From assembly GCF_963924675.1 (NCBI RefSeq), contig NC_089222.1, positions 137,232,281 to 137,296,280 of the forward strand: a DNA stretch of 64,000 bases, given 5' to 3'. Position numbers and translations under genes: made by a program. This DNA comes from Phocoena phocoena (lineage: Eukaryota; Chordata; Mammalia; Artiodactyla; Phocoenidae). Each line of letters starts with the position of its first letter. Position 1 is the stretch's first letter. Below, one piece after another: positions 20,827-33,200 of the stretch. The notes under the pieces were generated by a model, which was not told the DNA's origin, searched no databases, and was given only the letters and a program-made list of their open reading frames with translations.

Positions 20827-23101
20827 CAAGTACATCAAAAATACATCTACATGTGGAACCACTCCTACAGAACACCTACTGGACGCTGGCAGAAGACCTC
20901 AGACCTCCCAAAAGCAAGAAACTCCCCACGTACCTGGGTAGGGCAAAAGAGAAAAGAAAAAACAGAGACAAAAGAATAGGGACAGGGGCTTCCCTGGTGG
21001 CACAGTGGTTGAGAGTCCGCCTGCCGATGCAGGGGACACAGGTTCGTGCCCCAGTCCAGGAAGATCCCACATGCCGCGGAGCGGCTGGGCCCGTGAGACA
21101 TGGCCGCTGAGCCTGCGCGTCCGGAGCCTGCGCTCCGCAACGGGAGAGGCCACAACAGTAAGAGGCCTGCGTACCGCAGGAAAAAAAAAAAAGATTAGGG
21201 ACAGGACCTGCACCTCTGAGAGGGAGCTGTGACGGAGGAGAAGTTTCCACACACTAGGGACCCCTTTCACTGGCAAGGACAGGGGGTGGGCAGGAGGAAG
21301 CTTCAGAGCCACAGAGGAAAGCACAGCCACAGGAGTGCGGAGGGCAAAGTGGAGAGATTCCCACACAGAGGTTCAGTGCCAAACAGCACTCACCAGCCTG
21401 AGGGGCTTGTCTGCTCACCCACCGGGGCGGGCAGGGGCTGGGAGCTGAGGCTAGGGCTTTGGAGGTCAGACCCCAGGGAGACAACTGGGGTTGGCTGCGT
21501 GAAGACAGCCTGAAGGGGGCTAGTGGGCCACATCTATTAGGAGGGAGTCCGGGAAAAAGTCTGGACCAGCCAGAGAGGCAAGAGACCATTGTTTTGGGGT
21601 GCACGAGGAGAGAGGGGCTTCCTGCTTCTTGTTCCCACAGATGGCAGAGCACCACCTAAGTGAGCTCCAGAGACAGGCATAACCCTCAGCTATCATCTCA
21701 GACCCCAGAGACGGGCATGGACCACTAACACTGTTGCTGCTGCCACCAAGTATCCTGTGTGCAAGCACAGGTCACTATCCACATCCACCTGGGAGACTGT
21801 GCAGCCTGCCACTGCCAGGGGCCCATGATCCAGGGACAACTTCACATGGAGAACATGTGGCTCACCACAGGCTGTTTCAATATCATGCTGGCCTCTGCCA
21901 CCTCAAGCTAAATCCACATCCCAATTATGATTACTGTACCCCTCCAGCAGCTGCTTTAAACAACCCTCCTGTCTGGGCAGGAAACAGACTCCTGAGGGCG
22001 ACGAACACGCAGAGGCGGGGCCAAATCCAAAGCTGAACCCCAGGAGCTGTGCAAACAAAGAAGAGAAGGGAAATCTCTCCCAGCAGCCTCAGGAACAGCG
22101 GATTAAATCTCCACAATCAACTTGATAAACGCTGCATCTGTGGAATACCTGAATAGACAATGAATGTTCCCAAAATTGAGACAGTGGACGTGGGGAGCAA
22201 CTGTAGACTTGGGGTTTGCTTTCTGTGTCTGATTTGGTTTTGGTTTTATGTTTATCTTAGTTTACTTTTTTTTTTTTTAGTGTACTTTTTAGTACTTGTT
22301 ATCACTGGTGAATTTGTTTATTGGTTTGTTTGCCCTCTATCTTTTTTTTCCTTTTTTCTCTTTTTGTGAGTGTGCATGTGTATGTTACTTCATGTGATTT
22401 TGGCTGTTTAGGTTTGCTATTACCATTTCTCCTAGGGTTCTGTATGTTTCTTTTTTGTTGTTGTTGTTTGTTTTTTCTTTTTATGTGTGTGTGTATGTTT
22501 CTTTATGTGATTTATCTGTTTAGTTTTGCTTTTACCATTTGTCTTAGGGTTCTGCCTGTTAGTTTTTTGGGTTTTTTTTTTCTTTTCTTCCTTTTCTTCC
22601 TAGCCATGCAGCTAGCAGGGTCTTGGTGCTCTGGCCGGGTGTCAGGCCTGAGCCTCTGAGGTGGGAGAGCTGAGTCTAGGACATTGGACCACCAGAGACC
22701 TCCCAGCCCCATATAATATCAATTGGCAAGAGCTCTCCCAGAGGTCTCTGTCTCAACACTAACACCCAGATCCACCCAACAGCCAGCAAGCTCTGGTACT
22801 AGACGCCACATGCCAAACAACTAGCAAGACAGAAACACAACCCCATCCATTAGCAGAGAGGCTGCCTAAAGTCATAATAAGGTCACAGACACCCCAAAAC
22901 ACAGCACCAAAAGAGGCCCTGCCCACCAGAAGGACAAGATCCAACATCATCCACCAAACCACAGGCACCAGTCCCCTACACCAGGAAGCCTACACAACCC
23001 ATTGAACCAACCTCAGCCACTGGGGGCAGACACCAAAAACAACAGGAACTACGAACCTGCAGCCTGCAAAAGGAGACCCCAAACACAGTAAGTTCAACAA
23101 A
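20638..23101 (+). promoter_or_regulatory. L1 5' UTR / internal promoter region
   Basis: Region upstream of ORF1. YY1-type sites sit in the first 20 bases, as in other mammalian L1 promoters where YY1 sets the transcription start. A G/C-rich part (21230-22080) is followed by a T-rich tract (22200-22610) and a C/A-rich leader (22740-23100). Within the T-rich part, an approximately 110-bp unit occurs twice ('taccatttctcctagggttctg' about 22423 and 'taccatttgtcttagggttctg' about 22532). Promoter activity is inferred from family knowledge. The many frames inside are not genes. Confidence 0.7.
20987..21190 (+). mobile_element. CHR-2-type SINE nested in L1 5' UTR, with TSD
   Basis: Short-form CHR SINE: A box tggcacagtgg, B-box-like ggttcgtgcccc, G/C-rich 3' body and A tail. 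The 15-bp TSD with one mismatch is aagaatagggacagg (20972-20986) and aagattagggacagg (21191-21205); the uninterrupted order is seen in the second long L1 at about 60388-60405. It must be younger than its host L1. Confidence 0.95.
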
Positions 23102-23989
23102 ATGAGAAGAGAGAGAAATATGCAGCAGGTGAAGGAGCAAGGGAAAAACCCACCAGACCAAACAAATGAAGAGGAAATAGGCAGTCTACCTGAAAAAGAA
23201 TTCAGAGTAATGATAATAAAGATGATCCAAAATCTCAGAAGAAGAATGGAGAAACTACAAGAAACAATTAACAAGGAACTAGAAGAACTAAAGAGCAAAC
23301 AAACAATGATGAACAGCACAAAAAATGAAATTAAAAATTCTCTAGAAGGAAATCAATAGCAGAATAACTGAGACACAAGAACTGATAAGTGACCTGGAAG
23401 ACAGAAGAGTGGAAATAACTGCCGCAGAGCAGAATAAAGAAAAAAGATAGAAAAGAATTGAGGACAGTCTCTGGGACAACATTAAATGTAACAACATTCG
23501 AATCACAGGGGTCCCAGAAGAAGAAGAGAAAAAGAAAGGGTCTGAGAAAATATCTGAAGAAATTATAGGCAAAAACTTCCCTAAGATGGGAAAGGAAATA
23601 GTCAATCAAGTCCAGGAAGCACAGAGAGTCCCATACAGGATAAATCCAAGGAGAAATATGTGCCAAGACACATATTAATCAAACTACCAAAAATTAAATA
23701 CAAACAAAAGAAACTAAAAGCAGCAAGGAGAAAGCAACAAAAAACATACAAGGGAATCCCCATAAGGTTAACAGCTGATTTCTCAGCAGAAACTCTGCAA
23801 TCCAGAAAGGAGTGGCAGGACATATTTAAAGTGATGAAAGGGAAGAACCTACAACCAAGATTACACTACCCAGCAGGGATTTCATTCAGATTCGATGGAG
23901 AAATTAAAACCTTTACAGACAAACAAAAGTTAAGAGAATTCAGCACCACCAAACCAGCTTTACAACAAATGCTAAAGGAACTTCTCTAG
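23102..23989 (+). pseudogene. L1 ORF1 (RNA-binding ORF1p), frameshifted
   Basis: ORF1p coats L1 RNA as a trimer through a coiled coil followed by RRM and C-terminal domains. The N-terminal 85 codons (23102-23359) read MRRERNMQQVKEQGKNPPD and a Lys/Glu/Leu-rich coiled-coil-like stretch. An extra A near 23348-23351 (gaaggaaatc versus gaaggaatc-type in the other long L1) shifts the frame. Another stop (TAG) lies near 23448 in the restored register. The C-terminal part is open again at 23660-23989, with MPRHILIKLPK, IRLTADFSAETLQSRKEW and FSTTKPALQQMLKELL, ending in a normal TAG. It is non-functional. Confidence 0.92.
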
Positions 23990-24066
23990 GTGGGAAACAC
24001 AAGAGAAGGAAAAGACCTACAAAAACAAACCTAAAATAATTAAGAAAATGGTAATAGTAATAATAC

Positions 24067-27000
24067 ATGTCGATAATTACCTCAAATGTAAATGGATTAA
24101 ATGCTCCAACCAAAGGACACAGACTGGCTGAATGGATACAAATACAAGACCCGTATATATGCTGTCTACAAGAGACCCACTTCAGATCTAGGAACACATA
24201 CAGACTAAAAGTGAGGGGATGGAAAAAGATATCCATGCAAATGGAAATCAAAGGAAAACTGAAGTAGCAATTCTCATATCAGACAAAATAGACTTTAAAA
24301 TAAAGACTATTACAAGAGACAAAGAAGGACACTACATAATGATCAAGGGATCAATCCAAGAAAAAGATATAACAATTGTAAATGTTTACGCACCCAGCAT
24401 AGGAGTACCTCAATACATAAGGCAAATGCTAACAGCCATGAAAGGGGAAATCGACAGTAACACAACCACAGTAGGGAACTTTAACACCGCACTTTCACCA
24501 ATGGAAAGATCATACAAAATGAAAATAAATATGAAAAAAAAGAAAAGAAATAAGGAAACACAAACTTTAAATGACACATTAGACCAGAGGGACTTCATTG
24601 ATATTTATAGGACATTCCATCCAAAAACAACAGAATATGCTTTCTTCTCAACTGCACATGGAACATTCTCCAGAGTAGATCATATCTTGGGTCACAAATC
24701 AAGCCTCGGTAAATTTAAGAAAATTGAAATTGTATCAAGTATCTTTTCCGACCACAACACTATGAGACTACATGTCAATTACAGGAAAAAACAAACTGTA
24801 AAAAATACAAACACATGGAGGCTAAACAATACAGTACTAAATAATCAAGAGATCACTGAAGAAATCAAAGAGGAAATCAAAAAATACCTAGAAACAAATG
24901 ACAATGAACACATGATGACACAAAACCTATGGGAGGCAGCAAAAGCAGTTCTAAGCGGGAAGTTTAAAGCAATACACTCCTACCTCAAAAAACAAGAGAA
25001 ATCTCAAATAAACAACTTAACCTTACACCTAAAGCACTTTGAGAAAGAAGAACAACAACAAAAAAAACCCCCAAGGTTAGCAGAAACAAATCATAAAGAT
25101 CAGATGAGAAATAAATGAAAAAGAAATGAAGGAAACTATAGCAAAGATCAATAAAACTAAAAAGTTGGTTCCTTGAGAAGATAAAATTCATAAACCATTA
25201 GCCAGACTCATCAAGAAAAAAAGGGAGAAGACTCAAATCAACAGAATTAGAAAGTAAAAAGGAGAAGTAACAACTGACACTGAAGAAATACAAAGGATCA
25301 TGAGAAACTACCGCAAGTGACTATATGCCAATAAAATGGAAAACTGGGAAAAAATGGACAAATTCTTAGAAATATACCACCTTTCAAGACTGAACCAAGA
25401 AGAAATAGAAAATATGAACCGACCGATCACAATCACTGAAATTGAAACTGTGATTAAAAATCTTCCAACAAACAAAAGTCCAGGACCAGATGGCTTCACA
25501 GGTGAATTCTATCAAACATTAGGGAAGAGCTAACATCTATCCTTCTCAAACTCTTCGAAAACATAGCAGTGGGAGAAACACTCCCAGATTCAGTCTATGA
25601 GTTCACCATCACCCTGATACCAAAACCAGACAAAGATGTCACAAAAAAGAAAACTACAGGTCAATATCACTGATGAACATAGATGTAAAAATCCTTAACA
25701 TAATACTAGCAAACAGAATCCAACAGCACATTCAAAGGATCATACACCATGACCAAGTGGGGTTTATTCCAGGAATGCAAGGATTCTTCAATATATGTAA
25801 ATCAATCAATGTGGTACACCATATTAACAAATTGAAGGAGAAAAACCATATGATCATCTCAATAGATGCCAAAAAAACTTTTGACAAAATTCAACACCCA
25901 TTTATGATAAAAACTCTTCAGAAAGTGGACATAGAGGGAACCCACCTCAACATAATAAAGGCCATATATGACAAACCCACAGCCAACATCGTTCCCAATA
26001 GGGAAAAAACTGAAACCATTTCCTCTAAGATCAGGACAAGACAAAGTTGCCCACTCTCACCATTATTATTCAACGAAGTTTTGGAAGTTTTAGCCATAGC
26101 AATCAGAGAAAAAAAGAAATAAAAGGAAGCCAAATCAGAAAAGAAGTAAAACTGTCACCGTTTGCAGATGACATGATACTATACATAGAGAATCCTAAAG
26201 ATGCTACCAGAAAACTACTAGAGCTAATCAATGAATTTGGCAAAGTAGCAGTATACAAAATTAATGCACAGAAATTCCTTGCATTCCTATACACTAACGA
26301 CGATAAATCTGAAAGAGAAATTAAGGAAATACTCCCATTTACCACTGCAGTAAAAAGAATAAAATACCTAGGAATAAACCTATCTAAGGAGACAAAAGAC
26401 CTGTATGCAGAAAACTATAAGACACTGATGAAAGAAATTAAAGACAATACAGACAGATGGAGAGATATACCATGTTCTTGGATTGGAAGAATCAACATTG
26501 TGAAAATTACTCTACTACCCAAAGCAATCTACAGATTCAATGCAATCCATATCAAACTACCAATGGCATTTTTCACAGAACTAGAACAAAAACTTTCACA
26601 ATTTGTATGGAAACAAAAAAGACCCTGAATAGCCAAAGCAATCTTGAGAAAGAAAAATGGAGCTAGAGGAATAAGGCTCCCTGACTTCAGACTATACTAC
26701 AAAGCTACAGTAATCAAGACAGTATGGTACTGGCACAAATACAGAAATATAGATCAATGGAACAGGATAGAAAGCCCAGCGATAAACCCACATAAATATG
26801 GTCACCTTACCTTTGATAAAGGAGGCAAGAGTATACAGTGGAGAAGAGACAGCCTCTTCAGTAAGTGATGCTGGGAAAACTGGACAGCTACATGTAAAAC
26901 AATGAAATTAGAACCCTTCCTAACACCATACACAAAAATAAATTAAAAATGGATTAAAGATCTAAATATGAGGCCAGACACTATACAACTCTTAGAGGAA

Positions 27001-27934
27001 AACATATGCAGAACACACTATGACATAAATCACAGCAAGATCCTTTTTGACTCATCTCCTTGAGAAATGGAAATAAAAACAAAAATAAACAAATGGGACC
27101 TAATGAAACTTCAAAGCTTTTGCACAGCAAAGGAAACCATAAATAAGACGAAAAGAAAACCCTCAGAATGGGAGAAAATATTTGCAAATGAAGCAACTGA
27201 CAACGGATTAATCTCCAAAATATACAAGCAGCTCACGCAGCTCTATATCAAAAAAACAAACTACCCAATCCAAAAATGGGTGGAAGACCTAAATAGACTT
27301 TTCTCCAAAGAAGATATGCAGATTGCCACACACGAAAGGATGCTCAACATCACTAATCATTAGAGAAATGCAAATCAAAACTACATTGAGTGTAAAGCAA
27401 TTATACTCCAATAAAGATGTAAAAAAAAAAAAAAACTATGTTGAGTTATCACCTCACACTGGTCAGAAGGTCCACCATCAAAAATCTAGAAACAATAAAT
27501 GCTGGAGAGGGTGTGGAGAAAAGGGAACCCTCTTGCACTGTTGGTGGGAATGTAAATTGATACAGCCACTGTGGAGAACATTATGGAGGTTCCTTAAGAA
27601 ACTAAAAATAGAAGTATCATATGACCCAGCAAACCCACTACTCGGCATATACCCTGAGAAAACCATAATTCAAATAGAGGCATGTACCACAATCTTCATT
27701 GCAGCACTATTTACAATAGCCAGGACATGAAAGCAAGCTAAATGTGCATTGACGGATGAATGGATAAAAATGACGTGGCACATATATACAATGGAATATT
27801 ACTCAGCCATAAAAAGAAACGAAGTTGAGTTATTTGTAGTGAGGTGGATGGGCCTAGAGTCTGTCATACAGAGTGAAGTAAGTCAGAAAGAGAAAAACAA
27901 ATACCATATGCTAACACGTATATATGGTATCTAA
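24067..27934 (+). pseudogene. L1 ORF2 (endonuclease/reverse transcriptase), multiply broken
   Basis: ORF2p nicks target DNA and reverse transcribes L1 RNA. The endonuclease starts with ITSNVNGLN and QETH (24169-24180). A one-base loss near 24231 shifts the frame into 24219-25118, which continues with VGNFN (24471-24485), SRVDHILGH and SDHN (24747-24758). VGNFN has Asn where the family has the catalytic Asp of GDFN. The reverse transcriptase follows: [31 protein letters not shown] (usually QGCPLSP), then FADD intact at 26161-26172. Several frameshifts and stops separate the blocks (for example TGA at 26626). The zinc-knuckle region [18 protein letters not shown] lies at about 27502-27555. Normal stop TAA at 27932-27934. 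Confidence 0.93.
27391..27431 (+). mobile_element. Tail-only L1 micro-insertion inside ORF2
   Basis: 'tgtaaagcaattatactccaataaagatgt' is the terminal 30 bases of L1, followed by an A tail. It interrupts the ORF2 segment that reads 'aaaactacaatgaggtatcacc' in intact copies. TSD of 14 bp with two mismatches: aaaactacattgag (27377-27390) and aaaactatgttgag (27432-27445). It adds a further break to ORF2 and is younger than the host element. Confidence 0.9.
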
Positions 27935-28314
27935 AAAAAAAATGGTTCTGAAGAATCTAGGGGCAGGACAGGAATAAAGACACAGACGTAGAAAATGGAC
28001 TTGAGGACATGGGGTAGGGGGGAGAAGGGTTAGCTGGGACAAAGTAAGAGAGTAGCATGGACATATATACACTACCAAATGTAAAATAGATAGCTAGTGG
28101 AAAGCAGCCACATAGCACAGGGAGATCAGCTCGGTGCTTTGTGACCACCTAGAGGGGTGGGATAAGGAGGGTGGGAGGGAGACACAAGAGGGAGGAGATA
28201 TGGGGATATATGTATATGTATAGCTGATTCACTTTGTTATACAGCAGAAACTAACACAACATTGTAAAGCAATTATACACCAATAAAGGTGTTAAAAAAA
28301 AAATCCCTGCCCAC

Positions 28315-28965
28315 AAGGAGATGATATTCTGGTGGGCAAGACAGAAAAACCAATAATCATATTAGTACCTAGAATACAGTTAGGTAGCAATAGGTGCTCT
28401 GAGGAAAAGCCAAGCCGGATAAGGAGATAGAATGTGGTGAGGGCTGCTGCTTTTGAAAAGGGCATCTCATAAATCTCTCCCCAAGGAAGGGGTCTTGTAA
28501 GCCAGGGTAGGAAATTCAGATTGTTTTCTGAAGTTGTTGGAAATTGTTGAAAGTTCTTAAGCAATGAAATGATAGAACCTGATTGTGGATTTGAAGGATC
28601 ACTTTAGCTGCTGCGTATAGAATGGATTTTAGCGGGGCAAGAGTGGAAGTCAGGAGCTTCGGGGGAAAGTGAGGAGATGGTGGTGTAAATGTAGAGATAT
28701 AGGGAAGTATATACAGAGTCACTATGTTTTAGAGATTGAGATGCTCTTGTCTCACTAACAGTTTGAGTGCAGGTTTTGAGAGAAAGGAATTAAGGATGAC
28801 TCCTACTTTGGGGCTTGAGCCAAAGTGAACTGCGGTGTCATTTACTATGACATTCCTGCCTCCTGATCCACACGAGAAAAAGACCTTTCTGCCTATGGGA
28901 CTTCCCTTGTCTCTATTGTCTAGGGAAGCCAGAACTGACTTGGACATATTCCTAGGTACAGAGAA
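28315..28965 (-). repeat. L2 LINE, antisense (right part of the split copy)
   Basis: Continues the L2 of 20525-20637: 'ggagatgatattctggtggg', then 'ggatcactttagctgctgcgtatagaatgg', 'ggggcaagagtggaag' and 'aaggatgactcctactttggggcttgagc', all in antisense L2 order. Diverged, with no intact frame. Confidence 0.6.
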
Positions 28966-29439
28966 ATGGTAGCCTCATTATTTTATTTCAGCCCTCAGAG
29001 GCTGTAACTTTGGGAGCACACAATTCATAAATAAATTCAGAGTAGCCTATTTATCTCTTCTTTTTCCATTTGATTGAAATCCTGGGCATTGGCTTCTACT
29101 AGGATGATGAATTTGGCTAGAGCTTTGTCACATTTATTCAAGACTAATATGGTGTTATCTAGTACAAGAAACAGATGAGAAATCATTTCTGCAGGACTGA
29201 AGCTCAGACATGGCTCAAAGGAAACATACGAGACATAAGGAAATCGTTAGAACACAAACATTAGACAGTCTTGTGCTGAGCTAGAGAAAGCCTTAGCTCA
29301 CCCCAAACGTAGTATTTATAGGCATCGGCAAGAAGTAAGGAATTAACTTCAGCATGCTGCGGTTGTGTTTCAAAGGTGAATTTTCTTAGTGCTGTTTGAG
29401 AGCATTGAACTTGGGATTAGCAATTCACCAACTTAGGGA
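28966..29439. other. Single-copy DNA, nothing recognised
   Basis: Spacer between two antisense L2 copies. No supported gene. Confidence 0.35.
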
Positions 29440-30215
29440 AATCAGACAGTCAACAAATATTTACTGAGCCACTTCTATCTTCCAAGTATCATGGAGGGTA
29501 CAGTGGGAAGAAAAATAAACCTGCTCACTTCCCCTGTGGAACTGATGGTCTAAAGAGAAAGGTGGCATAAGCAGAGTGATCATAAATTATGAAACGCTTG
29601 CAAAGGACAAGTACAGGGCTGTGCAAATGCATTATGGGGGACCAGCCTAGTCCAGGGAGTGACGCTAAGACAGGAAGGATGAGTGGGTGACAACGAGGCA
29701 GAGAAAAAAGAATCACTGCCTTCAGAGCAAACAACACCAAGCAGGGCCAAGAGGGTAACGGTGTGGCATTTTCAAGGAACTCTGAGAAATGAAGTGGAAG
29801 GGACCTGGGAGACAGTGATGGAAGAAGATGTGGGGTCAGCACGGGCCAGATCAGACAGTCAGGACATTATAAACTTTGCTTGTTGTTTATTCTAAAGGCA
29901 ATAGGAAGCCACTAAGTGGTCATAAGTAGAGGCATCAGGGTTGGGTTTTTAAAGATCACTTTGGCAGCAGGATGGGAAGAGATGATGGGGACAATAATGC
30001 TTGTGGCTGGAGAGGGAAGAGGTTTGCCGAGTCAGGACAAGGGAATGGGCACTGTAAGAGTTATCAGGAAGCAGGATCCACAAGACCAGGTAATGGATGG
30101 ATGGACGTGTGACCACATGCAGGGTGGGGCAGAGGTGGGAGGCATGGAGGGCAAGGAGATTGCAAGGTCAATCGTGATTCCTGGGTTTCTGGCCGAAGCA
30201 TTTTACTAACATAGA
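29440..30215 (-). repeat. L2 LINE 3' portion, antisense (second copy)
   Basis: 'gtcaacaaatatttactgagccact', 'gtacagtgggaagaaaaataaacc', 'ataggaagccactaagtgg', 'aaagatcactttggcagcaggatgg' and 'gattcctgggtttctggcc' follow the antisense L2 order over about 770 bases. It lies in the same orientation as the neighbouring split copy but restarts from the terminus, so it is a separate insertion or a duplication. Confidence 0.58.
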
Positions 30216-33200
30216 GAATTCCAGAAGGTTGTATGAGTCTCTCCACTTAGATCCAGTGCCCACCCTAGGTGATAAGAATGTCATCTACAAGAAAATATAG
30301 ATGGAACGTCAAAGAAACCAAAGGGACAGAGAGACCATTTGAGAGCCTGATAGATATGGAAAGCCAGAGAGAAGGAAAAACCTGGTAACCATCAACAAAT
30401 ATAATTATGCCCTCCCTCCCTCTGACAAGATGAGAGGGAGGTACCAATATGTGGGACTGGGGGAGATTAGAGAAGAAACATATAGCAACTGTCTGCCCTG
30501 TGGTTTTCGGCATGGCTAGAGGTAAAGGCATTATTATAGTCGAGATCCCCTCAAAGGTAGAACAGATGCCAGCACAGAGAAAAGGGGTCAGATGTGTGGA
30601 GCTGAAAGGGGGCTTCCACTCCACTGAGCAGAGCCTTGAACCACACCTGAGGAGGCTGAACTTGGAAGCCAGAACACCCTGGTTGCACTCTCTCTTGCCC
30701 ACCCTTGGATAGATATGAAAATACCAATGATTAGTCCTGAGGTGTAGAGGTTTTGCAGAAAGGAGGCTGCACAGTTTTAGGCTCCCTGTTTAATGACTGA
30801 TATGTATGCTATGTGATCTTTTCTGCTGTGAGGAGGGAGCTTTTTCTGTGAGGGAGAAGTTATTTCAGGATCACAGATATGCTCAGGGGTGCTAGCAAAA
30901 GGACTGAAATAAGTCATTCATAAGATTCCGTGGAACAATTTACCAGAGGAATTCATGAAAAATGTTAAATTGATGTGTCACACCTAGAATGAACCTCTTT
31001 GCTCTTTATGTTTCCCCACTGCTCAGAGAACCTCCCAGGAGAGGTTGATCCCTCCCAGTTGACCCCTCCTGCTTCAGGAGGTCATATGACTTATGCAGAG
31101 GGGGATCCAGAACTCCAATCACCTAAACCATGAAAGCAATGGCTTGGTCTCAAAGGAAAGGCCAGGAAATCAGGATGACAAGGAAATCTTGTTTTCACTA
31201 AGGAGAGAGATGCCGTGGAATAAAACTTGCCATATTAACTGAGGCTTTCCCTGGTGTCTCCTTGTACGCATGGCAGTGCTCCCTGGCCTTTGCCAACTCA
31301 GAGTCAGTAAGAAGCAGCCGCTGAGTCAGGGAAGGGACTTTACATCAGAATAAGAAGAAAAAGGGAAGTTTTTGGAATATGACTTTGAACACGGTTTTCC
31401 TTATTCAGAATCTACAGCCTTTGCTTTTCCAGAGGCCATACTTTTGAGCTTGCATTGCCCACATCCTAAATGCTTCAGGAAATAAAGGCTGGTTGGTTTG
31501 TTGTTATGGGTCCCAAACACAGAAGTCAGTTCATCATGACCCTCCCCTGTTGGGAAACTTTATCACTAACGTCAGTGCATGCAAAGCCCCTCTCAGGTTC
31601 ATCTCTTCCCTTTGATCCATCACCCCCTCACTCCATTCCCTAGCTCCCTGTAGGTAATGTACTCTGAAGTACGGGCTTAGCCCTGAATATGCATGTGTCC
31701 TTTTAAAATATGCAGAGCCATTGTGTGTGTTTTTTTAATTAATTAATAACAAATTCATTAAGTTATTACTACTAATAATAAATCATCTACCCATGTTGTC
31801 ATGTGTACATCTATCTTGTGGTTTCTCTCTGCTACTACACATTAAAAAAAGCTCAAGACCTAAAGTTTAAGCAATAAACAAGAGATAAGAAAAAATGATG
31901 AGGTAGAGCGTGCTGCTCCAGACAAGGGAAAGCATCTCTGGGCTGGGAAGAGGGAAGACAGACTTAAAGGTGAAGAAAACGGTTGAGACATGAATGGGGA
32001 TCCAGAAAGGGAAGCTCTTTGCCCTGACTCCAGACCAAGGTCGGGGGGTTCAACAAGAGAACCCAAGGTAGATCCAGAGAATCCAAGAAGCCCTTTTCTA
32101 GGTAGAGTTCATGGAAAAGAAGCAAGACCCCAAAGTTTTCTCATGCCCAACTCGGGACAACAATCAGAGAATTGTCTGCATGGTCTGCTTTGCAGATCTC
32201 AGAGCCCTGGTTCTCCAGCACCACGCAAGCCCAGTGGGATTTGGCCTCTCCCGTGAGCATGGGATGAACCTGGGGCTTGAGCCAGCCTTGTGAGCCAGAT
32301 GGGGCTGATATGGCATCAAACTCCTGACAATGACACTTGCCTGATGGCCTCGTGCCCATAGTATCTTGGCTCTCCCTAAGCCGCCAAGATAAGGATGAAA
32401 CCTCAAGAAAAGGGGAAAAGACTTTGAATTAACAGAAATTGAGTTTCTACTATTCATCTACCAAAAAAATTGATGGGTAGCTAAATGCCTACAAAGGGGA
32501 AAAATAGAAACTTCTTGAATTATATCTATGTTTGCTCTTCAAATTGCTCTTTATCAAATTCCAGTGATCTTTAACTTGGTAGCATCTCCTTAAAATGGAG
32601 AAAAGAAACATAAAATAGACCATTTGAAAATTAAAATAAATAAAATAGGGATGACTCTGTGCATTTGTTGAGTAGATTTACGGAATTCATTATCCACAGG
32701 ATGGAGGAGAGCTGTGAGGTCACGCACAGCTGACAGAACCATAAAGGATTATTGAAAAGGTTTTTGTTAGGAGGGTCTTTGTCCCAAGGCTGATATCGTA
32801 TCTTCCAAGATAGACTTGACCTTGCTCCACAGCCATAATTCTGTTTTATTCTGAAGGAGTTGGTTCTAAACAGAGATCCAGGAGATTCCAGATCCATCAT
32901 AGTTAATGAATCACCTGAGACCAACCTTACAAGGAGACATATTTCTTGAGCATCACAGATCAAGTCAGCATCACCTAAGAAGAATATTATTCCAAAAAAC
33001 TCCCCCCACTCTCTCCCACCACAAAGTAATCTAACAGGCTTTCCCTAAAGAGTGCTCCAACCAGGAGTCCACATGCTCTGGAAGCAGCCCATTCTGCCTA
33101 TCCGGGCTCCTCCAGTGCCCTGTTTCTCTTCTGCTTCAGATCACTTTGCTGGACAGATGTTTATGCACACCTAATTCCAGCAAAGACCACAGCCAATAAA

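Larger units (their letters stand above)
20638..28300 (+). mobile_element. Near-complete L1 LINE, decayed, with TSD
   Basis: A full-length-type cetacean L1: 5' UTR (20638-23101), ORF1 (23102-23989), short spacer, ORF2 (24067-27934), 3' UTR and A tail. The 14-bp TSD aaatccctgcccac lies at 20624-20637 and 28301-28314. The 5' start is supported by the second long L1, which begins with the same ggag(a/g)ccttcaagatgg at 60197. It lies inside an antisense L2 and itself carries a CHR SINE (20987-21190), a tail-only L1 (27391-27431) and a 5' triplication. Both ORFs carry disabling changes, so it is a dead copy, but its terminal identities suggest a fairly recent insertion. Confidence 0.95.

Noticed and set aside
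20899..21366. 155-codon minus-strand frame
   Set aside because: It is the complement of a CHR SINE plus L1 5' UTR. Similar frames recur at every CHR SINE (11319-11678, 38896-39237, 48238-48536, 52891-53207), reflecting stop-poor G/C-rich SINE sequence.
22160..22659. Phe/Leu-rich frames resembling membrane proteins
   Set aside because: T-rich L1 5' UTR gives hydrophobic codons by composition; no start context or family match.
30265..30702. 145-codon minus-strand frame, the longest in the single-copy interval
   Set aside because: No family resemblance and not supported by context; length is plausible by chance in 4 kb of mixed-composition DNA.
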